NCBI GenBank assembly: GCA_004299235.1
Contig: SCQL01000031.1
Location: 124,001-188,000, forward strand
Origin: a bacterium
GTDB taxonomy: Bacteria > Chloroflexota > Dormibacteria > Dormibacterales > Dormibacteraceae
DNA: 64,000 nucleotides
Direction of reading: 5' to 3'
In this document: positions 33,971-42,249 of the stretch, piece after piece
Layout of the letters: each line of letters starts with the position of its first letter
Position numbering within the stretch: the first letter of the stretch is position 1
Translations under genes and position numbers: made by a program
The notes under the pieces: model-generated
What the model saw: the letters and a program-made list of their open reading frames with translations, nothing else
The model's database searches: none
What the model was told of the DNA's origin: nothing

Positions 33971-35006
33971 CCTGCTCCACCTCCATCGGCGGCAGCTTAC
34001 GGTCCTGGGCGACCCAGCAGGCGGATCGCGTACCTGCGACTTCCAAAAGCGGCGGCTCCTCGACCATGCATCGGTCCACGCGATAGCTGCAACGAGGGTT
34101 GAATTTGCATCCGGCCGGCAGATCCTCCATGTTGGGAGGCTCGCCTCCGATCGCCTGCAGGCGGGTCCCGGGTTCGGCGTCGGGCCTCGGCACCGCCGCC
34201 AGAAGCGCGCGCGTGTATGGGTGCTGAGGCTCCCTGAGGAGCTGCTCGGTGCGCCCGATCTCGACGATGCGCCCGGCGTACACCACGGCGATGCGCTCAC
34301 ACGTCTCGGCGACCACCCCCAGGTCGTGGCTGATGAGGATGATGGCGGTGCCGCGCTCGCGGTGCAGCCGCTTGAGGAGGCTCAGGACCTGTGCCTGAAC
34401 CGTGACGTCGAGCGCGGTCGTCGGCTCGTCGGCGATGATCAGGTTCGGCCCCGCCGTCAGTGACATGGCGACCATCGCCCGCTGCCGCATCCCGCCGGAG
34501 AATTCGTGCGGGTAGCGCGACATCCGGTCGTGGGGCTCAGGGATTCCGACTCCTTTGAGCAGCCCTTCGGCGAGCTCTCGAGACTTGGCCCTGTTCGCCA
34601 GGTGGTGCAGGCGAGCCGGCTCGGCGACCTGCGCGCCCACGCGCACGATCGGATTCAAAGAGGTCATCGGGTCCTGGAAGATCATGGCCACGTGCCGGCC
34701 TCGAATCGCCGCGAGGTGGCGGCGCGGCATGCCGATCAGCTCACGGCCCTCGAACCTGATCGAGCCCGAGCGGATCCGGACTCCGGAGGGTAGGAGTCCC
34801 ATGACGCTGAGGGCGGTCAGGCTCTTGCCGGAACCGGACTCGCCCACGATCCCCACCATCTCGGCACGGCCGACGGAGAGGGTGATCCCGCGCACCACCA
34901 GGTGAGAGCGCCGGCGCGGGCCGACTTCGACCTGCAGGTCCGAGATCTCCAGCAGCTCTCCGGTCTGTGCCGGCGACTCGCCTTGCGCTTGGGGCCGCGC
35001 CTTCAT
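33963..35006 (-). CDS. Oligopeptide/dipeptide-type ABC ATPase (DppD/OppD-like)
   Basis: 347 aa. Walker A GESGSGKSLTALS, signature HEFSGGMRQRAMVAMSL, Walker B LIIADEPTTALD, switch ISHDL, and C-terminal GCKFNPRCSYRVDRC. The start is ATG 35006 or GTG 35012, right at the end of the permease gene. Partner of the DppF-like ATPase. Confidence 0.92.
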   Translation of the reverse strand: MKARPQAQGESPAQTGELLEISDLQVEVGPRRRSHLVVRGITLSVGRAEMVGIVGESGSGKSLTALSVMGLLPSGVRIRSGSIRFEGRELIGMPRRHLAAIRGRHVAMIFQDPMTSLNPIVRVGAQVAEPARLHHLANRAKSRELAEGLLKGVGIPEPHDRMSRYPHEFSGGMRQRAMVAMSLTAGPNLIIADEPTTALDVTVQAQVLSLLKRLHRERGTAIILISHDLGVVAETCERIAVVYAGRIVEIGRTEQLLREPQHPYTRALLAAVPRPDAEPGTRLQAIGGEPPNMEDLPAGCKFNPRCSYRVDRCMVEEPPLLEVAGTRSACWVAQDRKLPPMEVEQDA

Positions 35007-35008
35007 CT

Positions 35009-35887
35009 TCACCGCCTTCCCCGGAGCCAGGGATCCATGGCGTCGCGGATCGAGTCGCCCGCCAGGTTGAATGCGAAGACCAGGCTGAGGATGGCGAGGG
35101 CCGGCGCGGCGGCCACCCACCACTGGTCCATGACCTGGGCGCCGGAGGCCACCATCGAGCCCCATTCGGGATCGGGGGGCTTGGCGCCGAGTCCGAGGAA
35201 GCTCAGCATGGCGAAGTTGAGGATCGCGCGGCCGACGTCGATGGCCGCCATCACCAGCAGCGTGGGCAGCGCGTTGGGTAGAACCACCCGCAGCAGGATG
35301 CTCGACGGCCGGCGGCCGGCCGCCCGCGATGCGACCACGTACTCCTTGGACTTCAACTCCAGCACCAGGCCCCGGCAGACGCGGGCGTACTGCGGCCACC
35401 AGATCGCCGCCAAGGCCATCACGCCGTGGATCAGGCCGGCGCCGAGGGCGGCGGCAACGGCCATCGCCAGGATGATCACCGGGAAAGCCAGCACCATGTC
35501 GGTGATCCGCATCAACAGCTCGTCGAGAGCACCACCGGCGAAGCCCGCGATGGCTCCGAGCGCGGTTCCCACCCCGAATCCGACCACGACGACGATCGCC
35601 GCCGCGGGCAGGGAGATCCGGCCGCCGTAGATGACCCGGCTGAACATGTCGCGGCCCAGCTGGTCCGTACCGAACAGGTGGGCCAGGCTCGGAGGCTCGA
35701 TGCGATGGACGATGTCCTGGGCGAGGGGGTCGGCATGGGTGAAGAGCGGCGCCAGCGCGGCGAGGACGAGCCAGGCTGCGACGACCAACACGCTGATCAC
35801 GACCAGCGGACTGTGTCCCGAGAGCGCGGATTTCAGCTTGGCCCAGCGGGCGGAGCGAACGGTCAGCGGGATGGAGGTGACTGCCAT
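35009..35887 (-). CDS. ABC permease, DppC/OppC-like
   Basis: 292 aa, about six membrane helices. N-terminal OppC-type segment with FGTDQLGRDMFSRVIYGGR and the coupling EAA-like loop ASRAAGRRPSSILLRVVLPNALP. It forms the membrane channel with the DppB-like subunit one base upstream. The substrate could be a peptide or, as in many family members, an oligosaccharide. Confidence 0.92.
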   Translation of the reverse strand: MAVTSIPLTVRSARWAKLKSALSGHSPLVVISVLVVAAWLVLAALAPLFTHADPLAQDIVHRIEPPSLAHLFGTDQLGRDMFSRVIYGGRISLPAAAIVVVVGFGVGTALGAIAGFAGGALDELLMRITDMVLAFPVIILAMAVAAALGAGLIHGVMALAAIWWPQYARVCRGLVLELKSKEYVVASRAAGRRPSSILLRVVLPNALPTLLVMAAIDVGRAILNFAMLSFLGLGAKPPDPEWGSMVASGAQVMDQWWVAAAPALAILSLVFAFNLAGDSIRDAMDPWLRGRR

Positions 35888-35888
35888 C

Positions 35889-36908
35889 TCAGCTCATTGC
35901 CGCCCGCACACGCGGATCGATGACGCCGTAGACGACGTCGATGATCAGGTTGACCACCAGGTAGGTGAAGGCGACGACGAGAGCCACCCCCATGATGGCG
36001 GGGAAGTCCGAGAGGGTCGCCGCCTGGTACGCATAGCGTCCGATACCGGGCCAGCTGAAGATGGTCTCCGTCATGACGGCTCCAGAAAGCAGGTCACCGT
36101 AGGCAAGCCCGACCACCGTCACCACCGGAATGACCGCGTTGCCAAAGGCATGACGCCAGATCACGTACCTCTCCGACGCGCCCTTGCTGCGCGCGGTGCG
36201 CAGGAAGTCCTGGTGCAGGATCGCGAGCATGCTCGTCCGCGTGATCCGAGTCAGGAGACCGATGCTCCAGCTGGCGAGCACCAGCGACGGCAGGGCCAGG
36301 TGCCGCAAGGCGTCGAAGAAGGTGTCGAACTGCCCGGCCCAGAGGCTGTCGACGGTGTAGAGGCCGGTGACGGCCGGCGGGGGCGTGTCGGTCGCGTCCA
36401 AGCGCCCGAGGCCGGGGGCGATGCCGAGCCGCAGATAGAAGACGTCCAGCGCGACCAGGGCCAGCCAGAAGATCGGCATGGACACGCCAAGCAAGGTGAA
36501 GGCGCGAATGAGAGCGTCCACCACGCTGCCTCTACGCGTCGCCGCCAAGATGCCCAGCGGAACCGACACCAGCGCGCTGAGCAGCACGGCCAGGGTCGCC
36601 AGCTCGACGGTGGCGGGCAGGTACTCCTTGATGTCCTGCGCCACCGGCCGGTGGCTGTTGATGGAGATCCCGAAATCGCCGTGGAGCAGATTGGTGACGT
36701 AGGTCACGTATTGGAAGGGCAGCGGCCGGTCCAGGCCCCACCTCTCGCGGTAGGCCTGCACGATCGCCGGATGCTCGGAGGCCTGCTCGCCGATCACGGC
36801 CAGCACCGGATCCGTCGGCAGCGAGTGGCTGACGATGAAGATGATCACGGTGACCCCGAAGAGGATCGGGATCATCAGCCCGAGGCGCCGGAGGACGTAG
36901 GTGATCAA
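35889..36908 (-). CDS. ABC permease, DppB/OppB-like
   Basis: 339 aa. N-terminal helix LITYVLRRLGLMIPILFGVT, then the long loop and PATVELATLAVLLSALVSVP, and the coupling loop RTARSKGASERYVIWRHAFGNA, all typical of DppB. TTG 36908 is the most likely start; upstream in-frame residues look non-native. It lies 19 bp after the dehydrogenase gene. Confidence 0.9.
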   Translation of the reverse strand: MITYVLRRLGLMIPILFGVTVIIFIVSHSLPTDPVLAVIGEQASEHPAIVQAYRERWGLDRPLPFQYVTYVTNLLHGDFGISINSHRPVAQDIKEYLPATVELATLAVLLSALVSVPLGILAATRRGSVVDALIRAFTLLGVSMPIFWLALVALDVFYLRLGIAPGLGRLDATDTPPPAVTGLYTVDSLWAGQFDTFFDALRHLALPSLVLASWSIGLLTRITRTSMLAILHQDFLRTARSKGASERYVIWRHAFGNAVIPVVTVVGLAYGDLLSGAVMTETIFSWPGIGRYAYQAATLSDFPAIMGVALVVAFTYLVVNLIIDVVYGVIDPRVRAAMS

Positions 36909-36927
36909 GTCCGGTCCCGGCCCCCTG

Positions 36928-37935
36928 TCAAGGCTGTAGGGCCACCTTGACGAAGCGCTCGGGCATGTCCGCCAGCTCGCGCATCGCGCGCTCACCCTCA
37001 GCCAACGGCTCGATCGTAATCCAAGGCAGGAAGGTCTTATGCAGCTGGTTCATCAGCCCGATGGCCGCCACAAAATCGTCTCTGACATAGGCGAACGAGG
37101 CCAGGATCCGCAACTCCTTGCGGATGGCCTCGTTCATGGGCAGCTCCGATGCCTGGGCGTGCAGCCCCAGCGCGATCACGGTGCCTCCGGGCACCGCCAT
37201 GCCGATCGCCGCCTGACGCGTGGCCGCGGCGCCCACGGCATCGATCACCAGGTCGAACTCAGGCGTCGGGTCGGCGTCGGGTTCCCGAGCGGTGAAGGCG
37301 AGGCCACGACCGAGGTCCTCCGCCAGAGGCAGCGCGAGCCGGCGTCTCTCTGCGACGGGGTCGATCACGGTCAACCCGGCGGGACCGCCAAGCAGAGCGA
37401 CCGACAGGCAGGCAAGGCCGATCGGGCCACAGCCGATGATGGCGACGCGGCGGCCCAAAAGCTTGGGGAGAAGACGCACGACGTGGACGGCGTTGGCCAG
37501 CGGCTCGGCCATGACCGCGACCTGGTCCGGGACTTCGGGGGAGACTTCGAGCAGGTTGCGCGCGGGCGCGACCACGAAGTCGGCGAAGCATCCGGGCACC
37601 TCCGCTCCCAGCAGTCGTCTGGACGCGCACACGTTGCTTCGACCCGACAGGCAGGCGCTGCAGGAGCCGCAGGTGGTGATCGGATCGACGACGAATCGGC
37701 GCCCGGCGACATCGGGGGAGACCCCCGCGCCGCAGGCGTCGACCACGCCGACCAGCTCGTGGCCGAAGATCGTGCCCGGGCGCCGGTAGGTCGAGTGCCC
37801 GAGAAAGCTGTGCATCTCAGAGCCGCAGACACCGGCCATCAGCGTTCGAAGCCGGACCTCGCCCGGGCCGGGTTCCGGCGCCGGGACGCTGGCCAGCTCC
37901 ATGCTGCGAGTGCCCTTGAAGACCAGTGCCTTCAT
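36928..37935 (-). CDS. Zinc-dependent alcohol/polyol dehydrogenase (MDR family)
   Basis: 335 aa. Catalytic zinc residues in AGVCGSEMH and IFGHELVGVV; structural-zinc cysteines in CGSCSACLSGRSNVC; nucleotide-binding IIGCGPIGLA. It should oxidise a sugar, polyol or sugar acid with NAD(P). Its stop-start overlap (ATGA) with the DapA-like gene ties it to aldonic-acid catabolism. Confidence 0.9.
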   Translation of the reverse strand: MKALVFKGTRSMELASVPAPEPGPGEVRLRTLMAGVCGSEMHSFLGHSTYRRPGTIFGHELVGVVDACGAGVSPDVAGRRFVVDPITTCGSCSACLSGRSNVCASRRLLGAEVPGCFADFVVAPARNLLEVSPEVPDQVAVMAEPLANAVHVVRLLPKLLGRRVAIIGCGPIGLACLSVALLGGPAGLTVIDPVAERRRLALPLAEDLGRGLAFTAREPDADPTPEFDLVIDAVGAAATRQAAIGMAVPGGTVIALGLHAQASELPMNEAIRKELRILASFAYVRDDFVAAIGLMNQLHKTFLPWITIEPLAEGERAMRELADMPERFVKVALQP

Positions 37936-38822
37936 CGGACGGACGCCTGGGCCGCGAGCTCGATGCTGCCCACGATCTCGCGGTGGCGCAGATCCGAGAG
38001 CGCCTGCAGGGGCCGGCGCACCTCGGGCGACGCGATGACGCCTTTCTTCCATAGGGCATATTTGATGGTCGCCGGGTATTCGTCGACCCCCACCATCACC
38101 TCGCCGATGAACGAAGCGAAGGCGGTCTTGGCCCGGAAAGCCGCCCCTTCGTCCCCCGTCGTCAGCGCATCGAACCACCGCCGGCTCTCGGCGGGGAAGA
38201 CCTGAGGAGTGGCACAGATGACGCCGATGCAACCCCGGCGGATGTGGTGGTCCATGACCTCGTCCGAGCCCGCGATCAACTTAACACCGCTCAGCTGACC
38301 GAGCTCGATCGGCTTGTCGATGTCCACGTCCGTGAGCTTGATGTACTCGATCGTCGGCACCGACTCGACCAGGCTGGCCAGCAGCGAGGCCGAAAGCGTG
38401 GTCTTCGTGGAGTAGGGGTTGTCATAGAGCACTATCGGCCGGCCGGTGAGGCTGGCGATCCACTTGAAGTAGGCGTGGATGGATTGGCCCGTATGCCGGA
38501 AGTAGTACGGCAGCGGGACCAGGTAGGCGGCGACCGGGAGATCTTCACAGAAGCGCACCAGGTCTTCGGTCACGGGTGCGGCCGTGTCACTCAGGCCCAC
38601 GACGAGGGGCTTGCGGCCGGCTAGCGCGTCGAGATAGGAGGTGACCAGCTGCTTGCGTTCGTCCAGGCTCAGGCTCGCCGCCTCCCCGGTGCTGCTGCAG
38701 ATGCACAGCCCATCCAGGTGCGGCGCCACGAAGTCGACCAATGATCGGATGGATTTCACGTCGATCGCCCCGTCGCGCATCGGGGTGACCATCGGCGGGA
38801 TCAAGCCGCGAAGATCGCTCAT
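37932..38822 (-). CDS. DapA-type aldolase/dehydratase
   Basis: 296 aa, normal length for the DHDPS/NAL superfamily. Key residues are intact: SSTGEAASL in the GTTGE position, Tyr in VLYDNPYS, and Schiff-base Lys in EYIKLTD. Members here are usually 2-keto-3-deoxy-sugar-acid aldolases or dehydratases rather than lysine-pathway enzymes. With the IlvD-type dehydratase it would complete a non-phosphorylative sugar-acid route ending in pyruvate or 2-oxoglutarate semialdehyde. ATG 38822 overlaps the GH88/105 stop by one base. Confidence 0.85.
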   Translation of the reverse strand: MSDLRGLIPPMVTPMRDGAIDVKSIRSLVDFVAPHLDGLCICSSTGEAASLSLDERKQLVTSYLDALAGRKPLVVGLSDTAAPVTEDLVRFCEDLPVAAYLVPLPYYFRHTGQSIHAYFKWIASLTGRPIVLYDNPYSTKTTLSASLLASLVESVPTIEYIKLTDVDIDKPIELGQLSGVKLIAGSDEVMDHHIRRGCIGVICATPQVFPAESRRWFDALTTGDEGAAFRAKTAFASFIGEVMVGVDEYPATIKYALWKKGVIASPEVRRPLQALSDLRHREIVGSIELAAQASVR

Positions 38823-39823
38823 CAATTCTCTCCCAGCCACTCGAGCAGGGCCAGGATCGTGAACCCCTGACCCCATGAATAGACACCCAGCGGGATCCGC
38901 TTGTAGTGGGCGATGTCGCCGGGGTGCGTTTCGCCTGACACCTGGTTGACGTTGCCACCAGCGTCGATGTACTTCACGCAGGCCTCGAATCCGCGGTCCG
39001 CCACCGCCTCCAGGCCCGCGTCCAGATAGCCCCTCCTCACCCCCCGCTTGATCGCCAGCGCCAGCATCACGCTGGCGGAGACCTCGAGGTATGTGCTCGG
39101 CTGGTCGAGGACCGTGTGCCACAGCCCGGATTCGTCCTGCAGCTCCTGGACGCGAGCAATGTGGCGGCGCAGGATGTTGAGCAGGATCTCGGGGACTCCC
39201 GGCACCGAAGCCAGGTCGGTCAGCATCTCCACCCCGGCGAGGGCAGCCCAGCCGTTGGCCCGCGCCCAGAACCACTGGGAGTTGCGCCGGTTGATGTCGT
39301 AGTACGCGTGGTGGAACAGCGAGCCGGCGGCATCCCACGAGGAATGGATGAACGCGAACGACTGCTCCACGGCCCACCCGGTGAACCGAGTCTCGCCCGT
39401 GATGCGCGCCATGCTGGTCAAAAAGGGCGTGATCTCATACCAGTAGTCGACCCAGACCGGGATGTCCACCGAGTCCTGGTAGACGCCATGCACGCTCCGG
39501 GGCTGGGACTCGAGGAGCTTGACGACCCGGCCGGCCAGGTCCAACGCCAGGGGCTCCTTGGTCGCCTCGTACACGGAGGTGGCGACGAGCCCCGGGATGA
39601 CCTCACGCAGCTGGGTCGGCCGGACATCCGCGTGTGAGTCGAGCCAGGCCCTGGCCGAATCCAGGAGGCTGCGGTCCTTGAGGCGGATGCCGGCCTCGGC
39701 GACGCCGTGCCAGGCGACCGCCTCGCCCCAGTCCCACTTCGGATAGCCGATCTCGACGGTGCGGCGGGCGACGCGCAGGGCCAACTGCGCCAGCTCCCCC
39801 TTCTCTCGGACCCTTGCCTGCAT
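38822..39823 (-). CDS. Glycoside hydrolase of the GH88/GH105 type
   Basis: 333 aa, an (alpha/alpha)6-barrel protein with no signal peptide, so it acts on imported oligomers. Family hallmarks: IPVWVDYWYEITPFL with the catalytic-region Asp, LFHHAYYD, and FWARANGWAALAG. These enzymes release unsaturated uronic acid from pectin or glycosaminoglycan fragments by hydrating the double bond. This suggests the ABC importer brings in unsaturated uronyl oligosaccharides. ATG 39823 is preceded by GGGAGA. Confidence 0.8.
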   Translation of the reverse strand: MQARVREKGELAQLALRVARRTVEIGYPKWDWGEAVAWHGVAEAGIRLKDRSLLDSARAWLDSHADVRPTQLREVIPGLVATSVYEATKEPLALDLAGRVVKLLESQPRSVHGVYQDSVDIPVWVDYWYEITPFLTSMARITGETRFTGWAVEQSFAFIHSSWDAAGSLFHHAYYDINRRNSQWFWARANGWAALAGVEMLTDLASVPGVPEILLNILRRHIARVQELQDESGLWHTVLDQPSTYLEVSASVMLALAIKRGVRRGYLDAGLEAVADRGFEACVKYIDAGGNVNQVSGETHPGDIAHYKRIPLGVYSWGQGFTILALLEWLGEN

Positions 39824-39831
39824 CTTTATCT

Positions 39832-40623
39832 CTATCTCCCTGTGAACTTGGCTAACCGCTTCTCCCGAAAGGCCGCCGCGCCCTCGACGAAGTCGTCTGT
39901 CATCGCGATCAGGGCCACGCCCAGCGACTCGAGCTTGGCGTGGGCGAGCGGAATTTCGCTCGTCAAAGCCGCGACCTCCTTGCCGATCGCCAGGGCAAGG
40001 GGTCCGCGGCGCGCCAGGACATCCGCCATCTCACCCGCCGCGTCCGCCAGCCGGTCCGCCGGCACGACCTGGTTGACCAGGCCCCATTCCGCCGCCCGCT
40101 CGGCGGTGATCGGCTCACCCAGGAGGAACAGCTCCTTGGCCCGGCTCAGGCCGACGTGGCGCACCAGGCGAGAGATTCCCTGCCATCCCGGATAGGCGCC
40201 CAGCGTCACCTCGGGCTGGCCGAGGCGCGCACCCTCAACCGCGATGCGGAGGTCGCAGGCCATTGCCAGCTCCAGGCCGCCCCCCAGCGCGACGCCGTTG
40301 ATGGCGGCGATCACCGGCTTGGGACAGAGCTCGATGCGCCGGAAGACCTCTTGGCCCAGGTTGCAGAACTCGCGGACCGCCTGATAGTTCTTGGGCTCCA
40401 TCCATTCCTTCACGTCCGCGCCGGCCGAAAACGCCTTGGAGCCCTCGCCGGTCAGCACCACGCACCTGACGTCTGGATCGCTTCCGACTTCGTCGAGGGC
40501 GCCGTCCAACGCTCGCAGCAGTGCTCGGCTGAGCGCGTTCAGACGCTCCGGTCGATTCAGCGTGAGCCAGAGCGAGGCGCCGCGCCTTGCAACTTGAAGG
40601 CCGGCCGCCGCGTAATCGTTCAT
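39832..40623 (-). CDS. Enoyl-CoA hydratase/isomerase family protein
   Basis: 263 aa. Crotonase motifs SKAFSAGADVKEWM and NGVALGGGLELAMACDLR. The Glu of ARLGQPEVTLGAYPGWQG corresponds to the general-acid/base region of hydratases. ATG 40623 has GGGGAGGA upstream. Together with the CoA-transferase next to it, it forms a CoA-ester submodule within the sugar-acid operon. Confidence 0.88.
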   Translation of the reverse strand: MNDYAAAGLQVARRGASLWLTLNRPERLNALSRALLRALDGALDEVGSDPDVRCVVLTGEGSKAFSAGADVKEWMEPKNYQAVREFCNLGQEVFRRIELCPKPVIAAINGVALGGGLELAMACDLRIAVEGARLGQPEVTLGAYPGWQGISRLVRHVGLSRAKELFLLGEPITAERAAEWGLVNQVVPADRLADAAGEMADVLARRGPLALAIGKEVAALTSEIPLAHAKLESLGVALIAMTDDFVEGAAAFREKRLAKFTGR

Positions 40624-40698
40624 CTGGATCCTCCCCACTTCACGCGGTTGATCAATGCAGCCTCCGAACACCGTCACGAGGATCACCTCGCATCCCGG

Positions 40699-42237
40699 TC
40701 ACGAGCACTCGGTGAAGAGCTCCGCCGGCATCGCTCGCACGTGCTCCGCCACCTTGAGCGGGAAACCCACCAGGGCCGCCACCTGGGCCACGGTCACACC
40801 CGAGGCCATCTCGACGAGGGTCAGACCCTCCGACCGGAGCTCAAAGACGGCGCGCTCCGTCACCACGGTCATGCGCTGCCCGCGCTGCCGCGCGTCGCGA
40901 CCGTTGAAGGTCGGCTGCGGAACCGTCGAGATCAGCTTTCGATATTTGCCCTCCTGCAGCACGCGCAGGCGGCCGTCCGTCACCTCCACGCGCAGTCCGC
41001 CCGAGGTGAGGGTGCCGCAGAAGATGACGTGGGGGGCGCGTGAGGTGATGTCGATGAAGCCGCCGCAACCGGTCAGCACGTTGCCGATCCAATGGTTGTT
41101 CACGTTGCCTTCTCCGTCGACTTCGCCCAGCCCCAGACAGGTGGCGCTGAAGTTGCCTCCGTCGATGAAGTCGAACCAGCTGGGCATCTCGAGGAAGGCT
41201 TCCGGATTCTGCGCCACCCCGAACATCAGGCCGCTGAGCGGCACTCCCCCGATCGCCCCCTGCTCGACGAGGAATCGGATCGCCGCCTCGGGACGCTCAG
41301 CGGCGATCACCCGGGGGACCAGCGCGCCCATCCCGAACCCGACGTTGACGAGCGCCCCATCGGGCAGCTCCTGGGCGGCTCGGCGGGCCACGATCCTGGC
41401 CGCCAGGGGGGCGTCGTCGAGTGACGGCGGCGGGGCGAGCACTCTGGCCTCACCCGAGACGGCGGGATCGCGATCGACCCCCTCGATCTGCTCCTGCATC
41501 GGATCGACCACCAGCAGGTCCACCAGCATGCCGGGGATGCGGACGTCCTTCGCCCGCAGGCTGCCCCGCCGGACCAGGCGCTTGACCTGGGCCACGACGA
41601 CGCCTCCGCTTCCCTTCGCCGCCATCGCCTGGGAGAGGCTGCCGAGGAGCGAGGCCTCCTCCTCGACGGTGATGTTGCCGTCCTCGTCCGCCACAGTGCC
41701 GCGGATGAATGCCACGTTGAACCTGGGTGCCGGATAGAAGAGATAGGTCTCCCCCTCCACGGTCACTCGCTTGACGATGTCCTCCTTTGTCCTGGAGTTG
41801 AGCTTGGCGCCGGAGTAGAGCGGGTCGACGAACGTCCCGAGACCGACGCGGGTCAAAAGCCCCGGACGGCCGGCCGCCGCCTCCCGGAAAAGGTGGAACA
41901 TGACTCCCATCGGCAGGTTGTAGGCCTCGGCCTCGCCCGACTGGATCAGCCTCACCGTGTCGGCCGTCTCCTTGGTGCCGGTGAAGATGAAGGCGCCGCC
42001 GACCAGGCGCTTGAGCATTCCGTCGCGGGCCAGCATGTCCATGCCCTCGCCGCGGGCGCCGCCGGATTCAACTGGGAAAAACAGCGTCAGATCCCGCGGC
42101 TCGCCGGTCGCGTCAAAGCGTCGCGCCAAAGCTTCGAAGAGCAGCGATGGCACGCCGACGCCGGCCGAGCCGCAAAAGGTGAGGGTGTCGCCGTTGGCGA
42201 CAACGGCGACAGCCTCGTCAGGGGTAACCAGCCTCAC
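40699..42237 (-). CDS. Acyl-CoA:carboxylate CoA-transferase (family I)
   Basis: 512 aa, both halves (alpha and beta) in one chain. The catalytic Glu is in FLVEQGAIGGVPLSG, with AFIRGTVADEDGNI and the glycine-rich GSAGVGVP nearby. It moves CoA between short-chain acids (acetate, propionate, 3-oxo acids). Second gene of the operon, 12 bp after the binding protein. It activates the acid that the hydratases act on, or recovers CoA. Confidence 0.88.
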   Translation of the reverse strand: MRLVTPDEAVAVVANGDTLTFCGSAGVGVPSLLFEALARRFDATGEPRDLTLFFPVESGGARGEGMDMLARDGMLKRLVGGAFIFTGTKETADTVRLIQSGEAEAYNLPMGVMFHLFREAAAGRPGLLTRVGLGTFVDPLYSGAKLNSRTKEDIVKRVTVEGETYLFYPAPRFNVAFIRGTVADEDGNITVEEEASLLGSLSQAMAAKGSGGVVVAQVKRLVRRGSLRAKDVRIPGMLVDLLVVDPMQEQIEGVDRDPAVSGEARVLAPPPSLDDAPLAARIVARRAAQELPDGALVNVGFGMGALVPRVIAAERPEAAIRFLVEQGAIGGVPLSGLMFGVAQNPEAFLEMPSWFDFIDGGNFSATCLGLGEVDGEGNVNNHWIGNVLTGCGGFIDITSRAPHVIFCGTLTSGGLRVEVTDGRLRVLQEGKYRKLISTVPQPTFNGRDARQRGQRMTVVTERAVFELRSEGLTLVEMASGVTVAQVAALVGFPLKVAEHVRAMPAELFTECS

Positions 42238-42249
42238 AGGGGACCCAGC

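Noticed and set aside
35631-36950. A 439-residue open frame on the plus strand
   Set aside because: It mirrors the two Dpp-type permease genes, which have clear family motifs; the plus frame has none.
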